DNA of 64,000 nucleotides from Blakeslea trispora (GCA_025331445.1 JAIWNE010000008.1:444001-508000); one strand, 5' to 3'; shown: positions 35,985 to 47,918, counted from the stretch's first letter. The notes: generated by a model from the sequence alone, not told the origin. Numbers and translations: made by a program.

Positions 35985-38657
35985 TTAACTGCTGAATTTC
36001 TTCATTTCTTCTTGAATTTTGCGATGCAAGACACACATATAATCTACATAGGTTTGCACTTCTGCATTACGATCTTCTGACATCCAAGTAGAAAACAAAA
36101 ACTCAATAGCGTCCTTTTCTTGTCGAACAATATGAAGTGCCAAATGTCTTGCACGAGAAGCTTGTAATTGACGCATGATACCATGGATCTCTTGAGAAAG
36201 GTCTGTTGGTTGTGCGGGCAACATGACCATCTGTGGATCAACTTGATCTAGTGTGTTGACACCAAACAGTTGTTCAATAAAGTTGGAAGGTAACGATTGG
36301 CCTAGCCAAAGGTAAAGATCGCTTCCGGTATCAAGCAAGTAACAACCATAGGAAGAAAGTCGTTCATACGAGGTACGCATCATAGGTGGCAATTTGAATT
36401 CACCCTTCAGATTAGCAGATGTTCCCTTCTGGCCCAATAGTGGATGTAAGGGATACATGCGTGGATAGAGTGTCCAGACCAATTCTTCTACACTCATGGT
36501 ATTGAATAAAGACATGGCTGCTGCTCTTGCATCTATGTTTATGTCTGTACCCACTATTATTATTATTATTTTTTAGAGAATGTTAAATAATCAAATAAAG
36601 AGCATACAAATATATATATATATAAAAGCTTTACCTCCTCGAAGCACTTTGGATCGAATGGCACCATGAACATAAACAGGTAACAATTTAAATGCTTCAG
36701 GCAATATAAGCTGACCAGGTGAAGTAGAGGCTGCACAGTTGACTCGATAAGCTGTCAAGACATCAACACAATGATCCGTCATGGATTTGTGCAGATCTTT
36801 TCGATTCTTATGGTTCAAGTCAAAGATAGTTTGTCGCAACAAAACACTCATGGTCGCATCTACATCACCAAAACGAAACACATCTGCAATTTGGTCAGTA
36901 GCAGCTAGATGTAAGTTATGTACGCGTACACGTCGTTGTCCTTGTCGATTGGTGTATAGTAAGGCACATTGGAAAGAAACACCACGATGGATGTCCAGCT
37001 TGCCATCATGCTTCAAGACAGCAGCAATCGCTTTGTCTTGATCGATACCAGCCAAGTCGCATTCTGTATAGACACTCATGTGGCAGTTACCATAGTGATC
37101 CATGATCTGAAGTCCATCCGAGCAACGGATACGCATGATACCATCCGAACCAGTTTCTCGGTGCAAATCATGATCCAGTTGATGATAAACACTGTATTTG
37201 CTGGCCAGAGTGAAATTGGGATAATATCTGAAATCGCCTCCTGAAAGATGCGAGACGACATTGACGGTGGCCACATCCATGTATTGCGATGGGAATGCCC
37301 ATGTGTTGACGCACACACCATGCTTGACACATTGTTTGCCTAGTTCCTTATAGGCATCACTCTGAGGAGCTAACAAGGTCTTTTCTTTATCGGTTCCATA
37401 CAAGGATTTATCGTCGCGTGCCTTTAATGTATCTGCACCATAGTTTGGTAAACATGTTTGGAAGACAAACAGTTGCCCACCCGTTGATTTGAGTGCCTGG
37501 AGACCACCTCGAACAGCAGCTGTATAGACTGATTCAGCACGTGTTGTTTGCTTAAACATATGAGGCAAACTGTTTAAAAGCTCCAGAATAACATGCTTAG
37601 ATTCAGTCAAGTCAGCAAAGAATCCATCTTGAAGAGGTATGAACATATCGTCGATATCAGAAACAACAAGCATTTGAGCACTTGTCAAGCCAGGCTAAAT
37701 ACAAGAATAAGAATGGATTAGCATGCACACCGAGTAATTTCTTAATGTTGACTCACAGATAAGTTGTAAAAATGAACATCTTTGTTGAATGTAAGAATAC
37801 CTATACGACTAGCCAATCGAGCGTTTCCTTCTTCATCATACAGTGCATGCTTAAGTGCTTCACACACAGCCTGTAGCATACCATTCTGAATAGACTGAGC
37901 AGAGACATCAATGGCAAAAGCATATTTCAAGGCAGCAGGTGGTCTATCGGTAGAATGATAGTCACTGGTCACTTCAAATTCAACTGATCCATAACGTAAT
38001 TCAGGTCGCTCATTTGCATCAATACGTCTACCAGACATGTCCAAGTTGGCAAAATACCAATCTGGTACCTGATTTGAGTGCATACAGATATTACATTCAA
38101 ATTTAGACCCACCATGGGTAAATACACACCATGGATTGATATAGGCTCTACATCGACTACAACGCACAGGTCCCTCTTGACCATGATCCACTACCTGAAG
38201 AGCGACTTCGTCTGAACGCTGTTTGGCTAGAGGTTGAACCATCAAGCCAATAGGTAATCGTGTCTTATCTGCCAAATCCTTGGTACAAGGTACATGATCC
38301 AGTGTGGCACGCATAAACCGAGGATGACAATTACCCTGATCAAGACCAATGAAAGAAGTGGTAGCAAGAGGTACGCGATCTCTCTCTATTGTGCCAAAGA
38401 ATTTGTCTTCAAACTGACTAGTATCTGCTTCTCGTACCTGCACAGGAGCTGGCATTTGATCAGGATCAATGCGAGGGCGAGGTTGTGTAGGAGGACGTAA
38501 CTCTGGTGGCAATTGTTGACCTGTGTGCGTATAAGGCGCATTGGTATAACCAACACCGGCAGATTGATGCTGACTTTTAGCAGGAGAAGGAATAATGGGT
38601 GTTTGAGGACTTGTAAATGTTTGAGGCTGAAGACTGTTTGGCCAGGGCGCTTGGTGT

Positions 38658-38692
<35 letters not shown>

Positions 38693-39301
38693 TTGTTGTT
38701 GTTGTTGTTGTTGCTGAGGATTGGGCTGTATAAATCCAGCATTGTTTTCCGGATTAACATAGACTCGCTTTGTTTTACCAGCCATTGATGCTTGTCTTGA
38801 TCCAGGTTGTGGTACTGGTGGCTAACCATAGAAAGAATAAGAATAAGAAATGATCTTACATATAAAGTTGTGCCTGACATTTTACCTGCGACTGAATATT
38901 CATAGCTTGCAATGGTACTACCAATTTTTGTTCAAAAGTAGGCGATAGTGATGCCGGAAGACCTTGAGGTGACATGGCTTGAGGAGCGGGCTGTTGTGGT
39001 ATAGGTGGTCTTGCCAACATGTGTGGATTAGGTGTACCCATAGGATGAGTAGGTGTCTGATTAGGCCTTACAAGAGGCATTGGTGGCCGAACCATACCTG
39101 GTTGTGGCCGGAACTGGTTTTGTTGTGGTGGTATCATAGGTCGAATAGGAGCTTAATAATAAAAGAAGGTTAAGTGAACGTATTTAGGAGAGATGAGGGT
39201 GACTTATAATTACCACCTGGGCCAACAGGCCGAATGCCAGGCTGAATAGGTGCTACTTGAGGTCGTACGCCTAGACTAGGTCTTTGCTGTTCTGAATTCA
39301 T
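35985..39301 (-). CDS. SEC24: COPII coat cargo-binding subunit Sec24
   Basis: Cargo adaptor of the inner COPII coat, working with Sec23 at ER exit sites. Five exons join in frame: 39301-39214, 39151-38886, 38821-37757, 37694-36635 and 36553-35985, giving 1,015 aa. The first 300 residues are a Pro/Gln-rich disordered region with 20 consecutive Gln (38657-38716, CTG and TTG on the plus strand). Then come the zinc finger (VRCSRCRAYINPWC..CNIC), the trunk domain (KYAFAIDVS..), the beta-sandwich and helical regions, and the gelsolin-like domain (LYLWLGQSLPSNF). The IINPWC-type zinc finger and trunk place it in Sec24 rather than Sec23. Length is near the usual 900-1,100 aa. Confidence 0.95.
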
Positions 39302-40590
39302 GACCGGGAAAGGTAAATAGGGTCAATGAAACAACACGTATTCAAAAAGAAAAAAGAAAAATACTATTTTTTTTTTTTTGCATTTTTTTTCTATGTTGTC
39401 GTCAATTTACTTGAAAGTACTGTTAATTCAAACACCTCCACTGAGAATTGTACGACCTAATGTGTGCCTGAGCAGACTTATCAGTCAAGAAAAGCAGTTA
39501 CTCAATCAAGTGTTTATCTCTAACATGAACAATAAAAAGTGTATTTACCCCCCCCCCCCTCCAAAAGATTCTGTTTAGCAGGCAAAAAGTAAATGTAGTA
39601 TCAAAGCTTCTTCTAAAGAAATACCAGAATTGACACTTAAAGACAGTAATTGATGGAAGCAAGAGCATGATGATATATGTACAGAACATTGTTAGAGACA
39701 TCATCCAGTTGTTTGTCATCAGTATTTGACTACAACTTCAAACTTACAAGTGCCAAACTCTAAGTGCATACTTTTTTTTTCTTTCTTTCCAAACCCTTTA
39801 GCTAAAGATATCCCTTTGAACCTTGTATTAAGCATCTTTAGGTCATTCTTTTAGACAGTCAACATAAAGAACGTCAAAGAAGCTAAAGGTATAGTCTTTA
39901 CAAACATCTAGTGATGCTCACAATGCTTCCGTTCATTGAAAGGCTTATTCCACTGCTTTCTAACACTTGAATGGCATCTAGAGCTGCTTAAAATGAAGAA
40001 CTGTTTTATTCAAGAACAATAGAGCACAAGTCTTTGCTAGTTATTTTGGCTGTTAAGGTATTTACCATACAAACAACAAAATATGGATTCAAGTCATTTG
40101 ACGTCATTCGACCATTCATATGCTATCATAAATAGAATTTTGATCGAATTTTCTTTCTTTTTTTTTGTCCGCCAATAAGAAAGGCTTTGTAGAGTATTTT
40201 CAATGGCTCGGAGTGATATGCATCGGATCATCACATACAATAGAAGCCAATTTCCGTATCTCAAATTCTTCTACTATCATCCCTTTATTTGATTGTATAA
40301 AAGCACCTTGAGTTCAAAGTCATAATTGTTTACCTTATGAAACATCTTGCACTACTCCCGAAAAGCAAACACACAATGGATCCATGTCGCTCAGACTGCC
40401 TGGCTCAGTTCAAGTGGTGAAATAAAGAGGGGGGGGGGAAGTATCTAGAAACTTCCCGGGGAAAGGAAAAGACAGATTACTCATGGATTTCCTTTTGTAC
40501 TCTATTTCCGAAAATGGCTCATTGCATAATTTTTATTTTGTGACGATTAGTTTATTTTCACTCTTTTCTTTCTTCTTTCAAACTAAAATA
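39302..40590. other. Intergenic between SEC24 and Lifeguard gene
   Basis: About 1.3 kb with both upstream regions of divergent genes. It holds a 12-C run (39548-39559) and a 10-G run (40429-40438). No gene is supported. Confidence 0.5.
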
Positions 40591-41601
40591 ATGTCATACG
40601 GAAGTACTGCTTACCCAAATCCTCCACCAGCTTATGATGAAGAAGCTGGTCAGCCTTTTCTAGGTTCTGGTGACGATGATATGCTGAAAGAAACAATAGC
40701 CAATAGCTCGAGAGAAGTTCGTCTTCGTAAGTAAAGATGTCTGAGGGAAGCGTAGTCAAAGAAAAAAAAAAAACTAACCATTTTCTCCTCGGTCAGAGTT
40801 TGTTCGAAAAGTGTATTCAATCCTTGCTATTCAATTACTTACTACATCTGCCTTATCTGCCACCTACATGTTTAATCAAACAGCTAAGCATTGGGTTCAA
40901 ACAAAGTAAGTTACAGCTTGTTCTATCTGATACTTTGTCTCATCCCCTTTTCTTCTTTAAAGTGTTTGGATGTTCTATGTTACCTTCTTTATGACAATAG
41001 GTACCCTGTTAGCATTGTTCTGGAAAGGTCGATCATTTCCAACCAATTATATTCTTTTGAGCTTGTTCACTTTGGCTGAAGGACATTTGGTTGGTACAAT
41101 AGGTAAGAAAGAGAGACACAGGATCACATTTGTGCATATGATTTGATCATTTTTCTTTTTAGTGACTTTCTATCAACAAAAACTTGTCTTACAAGCCTTG
41201 CTCATTACCTTGGGTGTTTTCATTGGTTTGACTTTGTTTACACTTCAATCGAAATGGGATTTTAGTGGGTTGGCACCATTGTAAGTAATGAAAAATAGCT
41301 TGTGTAGATCTGTAGTCTGATTCTAGAGGGGGGAAACTATAGTTTATTTGCTGGTATCTGGATTCTCTTGATTGCTGGCATCATTCAGATATTCTTCCCA
41401 TTCTCAAAAACAATCCAATTGGCTATTGCGGTTGGTGGTGTAGTCATCTTTTCTGGTTATATCCTCTTTGACACCTATCTCATCTTCAACAAATACTCTG
41501 CTGAAGATTATATCGTTGCTTCCGTCAGTCTCTATTTAGACGTCATTAATCTATTTCTTCGTATTTTGGAAGTATTGGAATTAAGTAGCAGAAGCGATTA
41601 A
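40591..41601 (+). CDS. Lifeguard/BAX-inhibitor-1 family membrane protein
   Basis: Exons 40591-40726, 40797-40905, 40963-41102, 41163-41280 and 41343-41601 join in frame to 253 aa. A cytosolic N-terminus with PNPPPAYDEEAGQPFL precedes about seven membrane segments. VRLQFVRKVYSILAIQLL opens the family domain; FSGYILFDTYLIFNKYSAEDYIVASVSLYLDVINLFL near the end carries the conserved Asp residues linked to calcium leak in bacterial homologues (given here as position 41451-41561). It matches the TMBIM4/LFG branch and yeast Bxi1/Ybh3. These proteins sit in ER, Golgi or vacuole membranes and modulate calcium and cell death. The PPAY motif is a candidate WW-domain site. Confidence 0.93.
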
Positions 41602-41655
41602 ATAAAATAAAAATAAAAAAAAAATGGATGGAATCATTTTTTATTCAGCAACACT

Positions 41656-43300
41656 TTAAAGTCTAGCAGAGTTGGGATATTTTTTCATGGCTTGTCTGAC
41701 ACCCAAGTCAGCCATGATTTCTTCAGAGCCACCAAGGATAGCAGAGAACTTGTAGGTACGTTGAAGTGTTTCGATAGTGCGACCCATGCCTGTCTTGGTA
41801 ATAGCACGGCCACCAAAGATTTGACAGGCATCATCAGCAACATCATGCATGACACGGGTAACATGGTATTTACAGAGAGCGATAGGACCTGCCAATTTAT
41901 CAGATTGCTCATTGTAGCTCATGTTGTTCATTTGATAGGTCAAGTTTTCGATCCAAGCATGAACACTTTCAAGACTGGAAATCATCTTTGCCAACTTGTT
42001 ACGGATCACAGGTTGATCAATCAGACGCTTACCAAACACTTGACGCTGAGTAGCCCATTTGAAGCACTCTTCAATAGCCAGACGACAGGCAATACTAGAA
42101 CCTGTCAACATGACCCATCGTTCATGGTTGAAGTTGGACAAGACAACCAAAAAGCCCTTGTTTTCTTGGCCCAATAGATTTTCAACAGGCACCTTGACCT
42201 ATATAAAGCAGACAGGTTAATACTGTCTCCAGTTGTGTTTTTCATATCAAACTCAATCACTTGCATTTTCAAAAGTAACATAAGCAGTACCAGCACTAGG
42301 CGAGTAGGATGTCTTGATCAACTTGGTCTCAACACCCTCACCACGTTCAACAAGAAGCATGGACATACCCTTTTCAGTCTGAACAGCAACAGAGAAATAA
42401 TCAGCCCAACAACCTGCTGTAATCCATTTCTTGATACCGTTGACAATAAAGTGTTTACCATCGGGTGTGCGCTTAGCTGTAGTACGAATACGTGCTACAT
42501 CAGAACCAGCATAAGGCTCAGTGATAGCTAAACTGATACGCTTCTTGCCTGCAAAAATGTCAGGCAATACTTTCTTCTTGAGTTCGTTGGAACCAAAGTT
42601 AATGACGGTAGGTGCAGAAATAATGAAACCACCGAAACAACCATCATCAAAACCTCTTACTTTCCATCGACCAAATTCTTCGTGCAAGATCATCTATTGA
42701 TGCGTATGTTAGTTTCATGTCCAGTCCAAAATGAGAGAGATTTTTTACTTCATGGAAATAGTCATAGTCTTCACCACGAATGCCGCCAGGAAGAATCAAG
42801 CCATTTAATGCAGGAGAAGGACCAATGTTGGCAGCCAAAAGATGGTGCTTGCCCAAAGTTTCCATGATTTCATCTGAAGGTTTTGTGCCTGCGTCTTCAT
42901 GTTCGCGTGCTTTATCTGCTAAAGAATCAACAATTTTACGAACAGCAGCTCGGAACTTGAAGTGAGATTCATTGAAATAAGGGGACTTGAAACCCATCCA
43001 GGCGCTTGATTCAGCATAAGGTACTTTTGAAAAGTCACCATGTTGATAAAAGTCGATTTGAGGTTTTTCGTTTTCAATGGTACCAATCTTGTAACGATTG
43101 TATTTGACAAGGACTTCTTGACGGTGAAGACCGTAGAAAGCGTCAGTAGCATCTTTGCCAGCAAACTCAAGGATAGGGAAAACACCTCCAGGGTGCATGT
43201 CCTTGAAAGTACTCATATCATAGACACTGCTGTCAATAATAATCCACATATCATCATCTGATGCATGACGCTTAACTTCTTCACGAGTGAACACTTTCAT
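41656..43300 (-). CDS. Cytochrome b5-acyl-CoA dehydrogenase fusion, peroxisomal C-terminus
   Basis: Exons 43300-42749, 42693-42265 and 42198-41656 join to 507 aa. Residues 1-76 are a cytochrome b5 domain: VYDMSTFKDMHPGG and FYGLHR supply the two haem-ligand histidines. The rest is an acyl-CoA dehydrogenase: ISLAITEPYAGSD and KKWITAG around the FAD site, RQVFGKRLIDQP, and QIFGGRAITKTGMG. The protein ends SARL; ARL is an accepted PTS1 variant, so peroxisomal location is likely. Fungal b5-ACAD fusions are known as an architecture but the electron path is not settled. Intron 2 must start with GC (GCAAGT at 42264) to keep frame and give ENVKVPVENLLG. It is convergent with the Lifeguard gene, 54 bp away. 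Confidence 0.92.
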
Positions 43301-43470
43301 ATTTATATAAGAGGAGGGGGGGTTAATTCAAGAAAGCAAAAAGAAAAGAAAAGAGCAAAAAAAAAAAGAGACACAAATATATATAGAAACCGAAATCCTT
43401 TGTGGGGAAAACAACATATATGCTTATTAATGGAAAAAAGCTGAGAAGAAAAATGAAGTCCACAAGTGTT

Positions 43471-43486
43471 GAAAATCATTTGGTCA
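43471..43486 (+). repeat. Left inverted subterminal repeat of the Tc1/mariner-type element
   Basis: GAAAATCATTTGGTCA, exact reverse complement of 44844-44859. It lies just beyond the transposase stop codon. The outermost left end of the element was not located. Confidence 0.7.
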
Positions 43487-43509
43487 TACAATAGAGACAC
43501 TGCTCCTTC

Positions 43510-44754
43510 TTAGATAGGCTCTTTATTTAGACACTTGGGAAAAGTATTTATGGAATGCTGAATGTAGTTTCGTATATTCTGAAGCGGTACCTTCTCACAA
43601 GCATCCATCATTCGCGAAGTAAGAGTCTCATTATCTTTAAGTTTTTCTCTCTTAACATAGTCCTTAAGATCCTTCCAAAATTGCTCAATTGGATTTAGTT
43701 CGGGTGAGTAAGGTGGAAGATACACAGGTATATATCCACGACGAATTATGATGGGATCAACGATGTTATGAACGCGGATGGGAGCATTATCCATGACAAT
43801 GTGATAGCCCCTCATTTCTGGAAACTGATCCATAATATCCATCGTATCCACAACAAACTGCATGAAATGGTTACCAGTAGTACCCTTTGGCAAGTTGAGA
43901 CGATCTTCTGGAGCCTTTCTTTTCGTAGCACCAGCTACTTTTCTCCTCTTCACATTACCAGCTTCTCTAATACTTACATTGACAATGCCAGCAGACGATA
44001 CAGCGCCGAGAGCAGTCTTTGATACTGCTTTTGTAGATGGCGTTTCTTCAATAGCTGGCTCTCCTTTCTTTGACCAGGCTCTGCCTCGAGTCATGTTGAC
44101 GTTTAAGCCAGATTCATCAACAAATATACAATTGTTGTGGTAGTCGATTCCCTTTGCAATCCATTCAGCAACCCAAGCTGCTCTAGCCTCGAGAGTTTTG
44201 GTACTGTTTCGTTGAACTGTATGGCGAGTAATACTCTTCAAGCTAAGGTTACATTCATTCTTCATGAATTCAGCAACTCTTGTCTTCTTTATTGTCAATC
44301 TTTCAAAGCTATTGATGAGTGCCTCCACGCCATCCTGAATAGTTGCTGTGGGCTTTTCGTCATAGAAGCATATCAACATGTCTTTGTGTTGCTCGTTTAA
44401 CTGCGATATGCGCTGCTTACCTGTCTTGTTTGTCTTCTTTTCAGGAATACCAGCATCAGGGTTGGACTTGTATTCAGCCCTCCATTTTCGAGCTGTGTAC
44501 TTGTTGACATTTGCAAGTCTGCAAGACTCATCATGAGTCATGCCTTTCTCGAAAGCGTAATGTATGTACGCCTCTCGTTGATAAGGAGTATATTTCGTAT
44601 ACTCCGTAGCTCTATCTTTCTTCTCTGGTGCTTCTTTCATAGTGGTGTCATGGCCTTCGTATAGACCAGACATATCAACCTCTGTATGTTTTATAAACTT
44701 TTGAAGGGTCTTCAGCTTTGTAAGGCGGAATGAAGGAATCTCATCAACTGCCAT
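43510..44754 (-). CDS. Tc1/mariner-type (IS630 superfamily) transposase, intact frame
   Basis: A 414-aa uninterrupted frame. A helix-turn-helix region (residues 55-100, YQREAYIHYAFEKGMTHDES, CRLANVNKYTARKWRAEYKS) binds transposon ends. The catalytic triad is visible: VDESG (first Asp), HIVMDNAPIRVH (second Asp) and PPYSPELNPIEQFWKDLK (Glu); 34 residues separate the second Asp and the Glu, so DD34E. The N-terminus carries a further basic segment. Absence of stops or frameshifts suggests recent activity. The ends lie in AT-rich DNA with repeated ATTTGG/CAAATG blocks. Whether the copy can move is unknown because the terminal inverted repeats are not both defined. Confidence 0.9.
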   Translation of the reverse strand: MAVDEIPSFRLTKLKTLQKFIKHTEVDMSGLYEGHDTTMKEAPEKKDRATEYTKYTPYQREAYIHYAFEKGMTHDESCRLANVNKYTARKWRAEYKSNPDAGIPEKKTNKTGKQRISQLNEQHKDMLICFYDEKPTATIQDGVEALINSFERLTIKKTRVAEFMKNECNLSLKSITRHTVQRNSTKTLEARAAWVAEWIAKGIDYHNNCIFVDESGLNVNMTRGRAWSKKGEPAIEETPSTKAVSKTALGAVSSAGIVNVSIREAGNVKRRKVAGATKRKAPEDRLNLPKGTTGNHFMQFVVDTMDIMDQFPEMRGYHIVMDNAPIRVHNIVDPIIIRRGYIPVYLPPYSPELNPIEQFWKDLKDYVKREKLKDNETLTSRMMDACEKVPLQNIRNYIQHSINTFPKCLNKEPI

Positions 44755-44843
44755 TGCCTCCCTTCCATTTTCATGTTTCCTTGCCCATCTTCGTTATAAA
44801 ATCTCAAATCAGATGCCATCTCAAGTATGAAGTCAAAGCGAAA

Positions 44844-44859
44844 TGACCAAATGATTTTC
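44844..44859 (-). repeat. Right inverted subterminal repeat of the Tc1/mariner-type element
   Basis: TGACCAAATGATTTTC on the plus strand, mate of 43471-43486. It begins a series of related CAAATG/CAATTG repeats reaching 45005. Confidence 0.7.
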
Positions 44860-45020
44860 GAAAAATTAGCCAAATGAAGTCTAAATAAGAAACCGATTGA
44901 GATTCGAAAAATCAACCAATTGAGAGTCAAAAAAGTGACCAAATGAAGCTCTATTTTTAGTATTTTTGGGAGACCAAATTTTCAAAAAAGTGACCAATTG
45001 GAACCGGAAGCACTGTAAAA

Positions 45021-46313
45021 ATGCCTACCTTCCAATTAAATAAAATCGCTTTGTAACTCAGCATCGGGGACTTAAAAAGCTTTAAATCGTAGCGGCTGAC
45101 GTGTATTTTTTCTCTTTATCATTTTCTGAAGACTCTTTATGCGTTGCGTTGTAAAGGAATGTATGGATACATGCTTACTTCTTGGCATCGTTACAGGATG
45201 GACGCGGCCCGATAAAAAGGAGAACCAATGTCCCTACTGCTGAAGGACTTAGAAAAGCAGTAGCCTCATGTCCAGCAACTGCGATGAGACTTGGGAGCTA
45301 TCCTTGCTCCGACCAAAAGCTCCATGCTGGTGGTGGCACGCTAGTGTCGTTGCCTTCATCCTGCTGTCCTTCGCGTTGACTTGACCGTCTACACTTGTTT
45401 TTGATTCCATACTTTTTTTTGAGCTTTAGGCTCTTATTTCTTTTAATGGAGTTTTAGGAACAAAGATTTAATTTTTGAATAGAGATGCAGATAGTATTGT
45501 GATATTTTGAGATATGAAAAGTAGGTAAAGAAAATGGATAACTAGTATAGTAAATAGTTTGAGACTGTTTTGCGTATGCCTTTATTCTGAACAAAATAAA
45601 TGAGAGTATTTATACTTTTGCTATCTACTACAGCTATTACGTCTTTGACTTTCTTTAGTCCATGTAATTTACTATATAAAGATATTACAGAGCTTCTTGT
45701 CTTTTCCTAGACTTATGCTACCTTTATGACATAGTGTCTTTATGTCCATATCTAGCAGTACTTACTGCTTCTTCCTTGTTTAGTATATTACTGTGAATAA
45801 TGTATTGTGCTTACGTCTACATCTGTTCTAGACTAGTTCAATTGATGATCGGATCACTAAATCCATGATGATGATCATGATGACTATCTCTATTATCCAA
45901 ATAGGGACATCTTCTTTAAGAGGATTCGATCTTCAGATGTACCAAACACCACAAGTATAAAGAAGCAAAAAGCAACTAGATTTCCTATAGCTGCTCTTCT
46001 CGTAAAAGGAACAGCTCTCCAACATCAAGAGCTATGCTGCGAACAGTAACAGCACCAGATCTCTAGTAAAGACTACGGATCCAATAGAGGTGCAATAAGT
46101 ATATCTATACATTACAGCGTTGGCTATTTGTTTTGTCATTCATTATCTTTTTAACTATTGCTTTTCTTCTTCTAATGTATTTATATACTTGCTTTGCATC
46201 CTTCAACACCCTTCTTTTCTTTTCTTCTTAATCAGCATCCGAATTTTTAATTATCAAAGTAACTGTTAGGAGATAAAGATCGTATTTATGGTAAATAATG
46301 TATAAAAATAAAA
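45021..46313. other. Region with a GC-rich patch, no gene established
   Basis: About 1.3 kb. A patch at about 45190-45400 is clearly more GC-rich than its surroundings and holds 65-aa and longer broken frames without a recognised domain. The rest is AT-rich with repeated AGTA/TACT words. A solo LTR or retroelement remnant is possible but no ends, primer site or polypurine tract could be shown. Confidence 0.35.
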
Positions 46314-47860
46314 CTAGATCTTTTGCTCAGAAGCAAAACATGAATTGCTGGCGGCACAGTATTGCACATCTTTTTCTTCTTCTTCAGGCAACAATATGCC
46401 GTAGTTGGCTCCTCGTACTGGCTTTTTGATATCATCATTTACAAAGGAAAGAAGTTCTTCATCTTCACCTTTTCGGCCCAAGATGTTGTTTGTCTTAGCT
46501 TTTTGGTGCTCCTTTTTTATGCGATCAATACTGTTGATCAAATTTGAGAGCATTCTCTACAGCTTTTTTTTTAGTACCAAAAGAAGAGAATTTGCAAACT
46601 ATTTTTGCTACCACTTACCTCCAGTAGCCAAACTAGAACACACAATGAGAGAATATCTTCTTCATCATCCCAGTTCACAGGAACTTTTGACTCGTAGATT
46701 TTTTGAAAAGCGTAAAGCTTTTCACTACATATCTCAAGGCTCCATAGATACAATTGCTCTCCTAAAAGAGAAGAAGTAGTAATCATTGGTCTATTGCTAC
46801 TGTATAACTTGTGCAGGAATTACCTCTGGCATGAACAAAAGGAATTTTCAAGCTCATAACAGAGCTAAATTTGGCTTGATTATGCCGTTTAGCATTTTTA
46901 AAGCACCGAAGCAACCTTTGACATGGTCATATGCAAAGCGGGGTGTATCTTTGAGCAAATACTTTCCTGAAGACTCCAACAGCAGGATCTCCAAATTATG
47001 ATACATGACAACACCGTCAGCCTTATACTCTTCCTCACTGCATAGAAGCACATGTTCGCCACAAACAAAAGAGATGTCATCGTTTTTCAAAGAGTCAACA
47101 GTCAACTCAATCAAGGGCCAAAGCAGTGTATGATTGTAGTTGGCTTCACTGATTGAAATGCGCTTCTTGAGGTCTCTTCTAAACAATACAGACCTTAAAG
47201 AGAACAAGCATTAGAGTCTATATGGTATAAAACAATTAACACATACATGAAAAGAAAGAACTCTGCGACAAGTACAGGTAAGGTGCTGTTCTTGATCACG
47301 TCGCCTGCTTCTTTGGATGATCTCTGTATTTTATGTTAGACATATAAAAAGTAAGTTAGAGTGGTTGAAAGATACAATCGCTTCGAGTGGATTACCTTTT
47401 GCATTAGCAAAAAAAATTGTCTCAATATGGTCATGACAAGCAACAAAAGGACTCTCAACCTTCTCATCGCTGAGCCCAAGATGATTATACAGCTCATCAG
47501 GGACAGATTGATTACACCTGATAGAATAACCGCATTGTATAATGTGGTTCTTTTCTAAACTACAAATGGTAGTCAGTTGGTCTCTCTTTCACACGAATCG
47601 AACAGACTTCAAACCTACCAATATTGATGACATGTGCATTTGTTCAGGTATTGGCGCCATGCTTCCCATATATCTTCTTCGTCTTTAACTTCCCAGCAAC
47701 TAGCTTCTTCGGTGTGATTGGTTGCCTGTAGTGTAATAATATAGTTTAGTAAGGTCATGTAGTTTCGTTGATTTTAGTTTTACCTTTCTTTTAAGACCTC
47801 TTCTATTATCTGTATGATCATCTGAATACAAATATATATTTAGCACCACAAGCGCATAAA
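46314..47860 (-). pseudogene. Degraded gene of a putative Mucorales-expanded family
   Basis: Minus-strand exons with good splice sites: about 47821-47784 (RGLKRK), 47733-47627 (HTEEASCWEVKDEEDIWEAW), 47563-47406 (HIIQCGYSIRCNQSVPDELY), about 47326-47250 (SSKEAGDVIKNSTLPVLVAE), about 47201-46820, 46731-46618 and 46559-46314 (stop). Two places break frame: between 47406 and 47326 no GT-AG choice restores the frame, and near 46880 the frame must shift to read KFSSVMSLKIPFVHAR. The order matches a protein type I recall as repeated in Mucorales genomes, with ADGVVMYHNLEILLLESSG resembling a degenerate nuclease-like core (D..E.S). Function unknown; the family link is from memory and unverified. Sequencing errors could mimic the frameshifts. 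Confidence 0.5.
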
Positions 47861-47918
47861 GATGTGACAATATTGAGCTATTAACGTGCCTTCAGTCTTA
47901 AAACGCCGAAAAAATCAT

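Larger units (their letters stand above)
43440..45020 (-). mobile_element. Tc1/mariner-like DNA transposon (approximate limits)
   Basis: Contains the transposase and inverted 16-bp repeats at 43471-43486 and 44844-44859. The right side (44844-45010) has repeated motifs of the type GACCAAATGA, GCCAAATGAAG, CAACCAATTGAG, GACCAAATGAAG and GACCAATTGGAA, spaced 20-50 bp, all in the same orientation. The right end is probably near ACAGTGCTTCC (minus-strand reading, 45006-45016). No certain TA duplication was found, so limits are estimates. Confidence 0.6.

Noticed and set aside
45560..46100. Solo LTR
   Set aside because: No TG..CA ends, target duplication, primer-binding site or polypurine tract could be shown.
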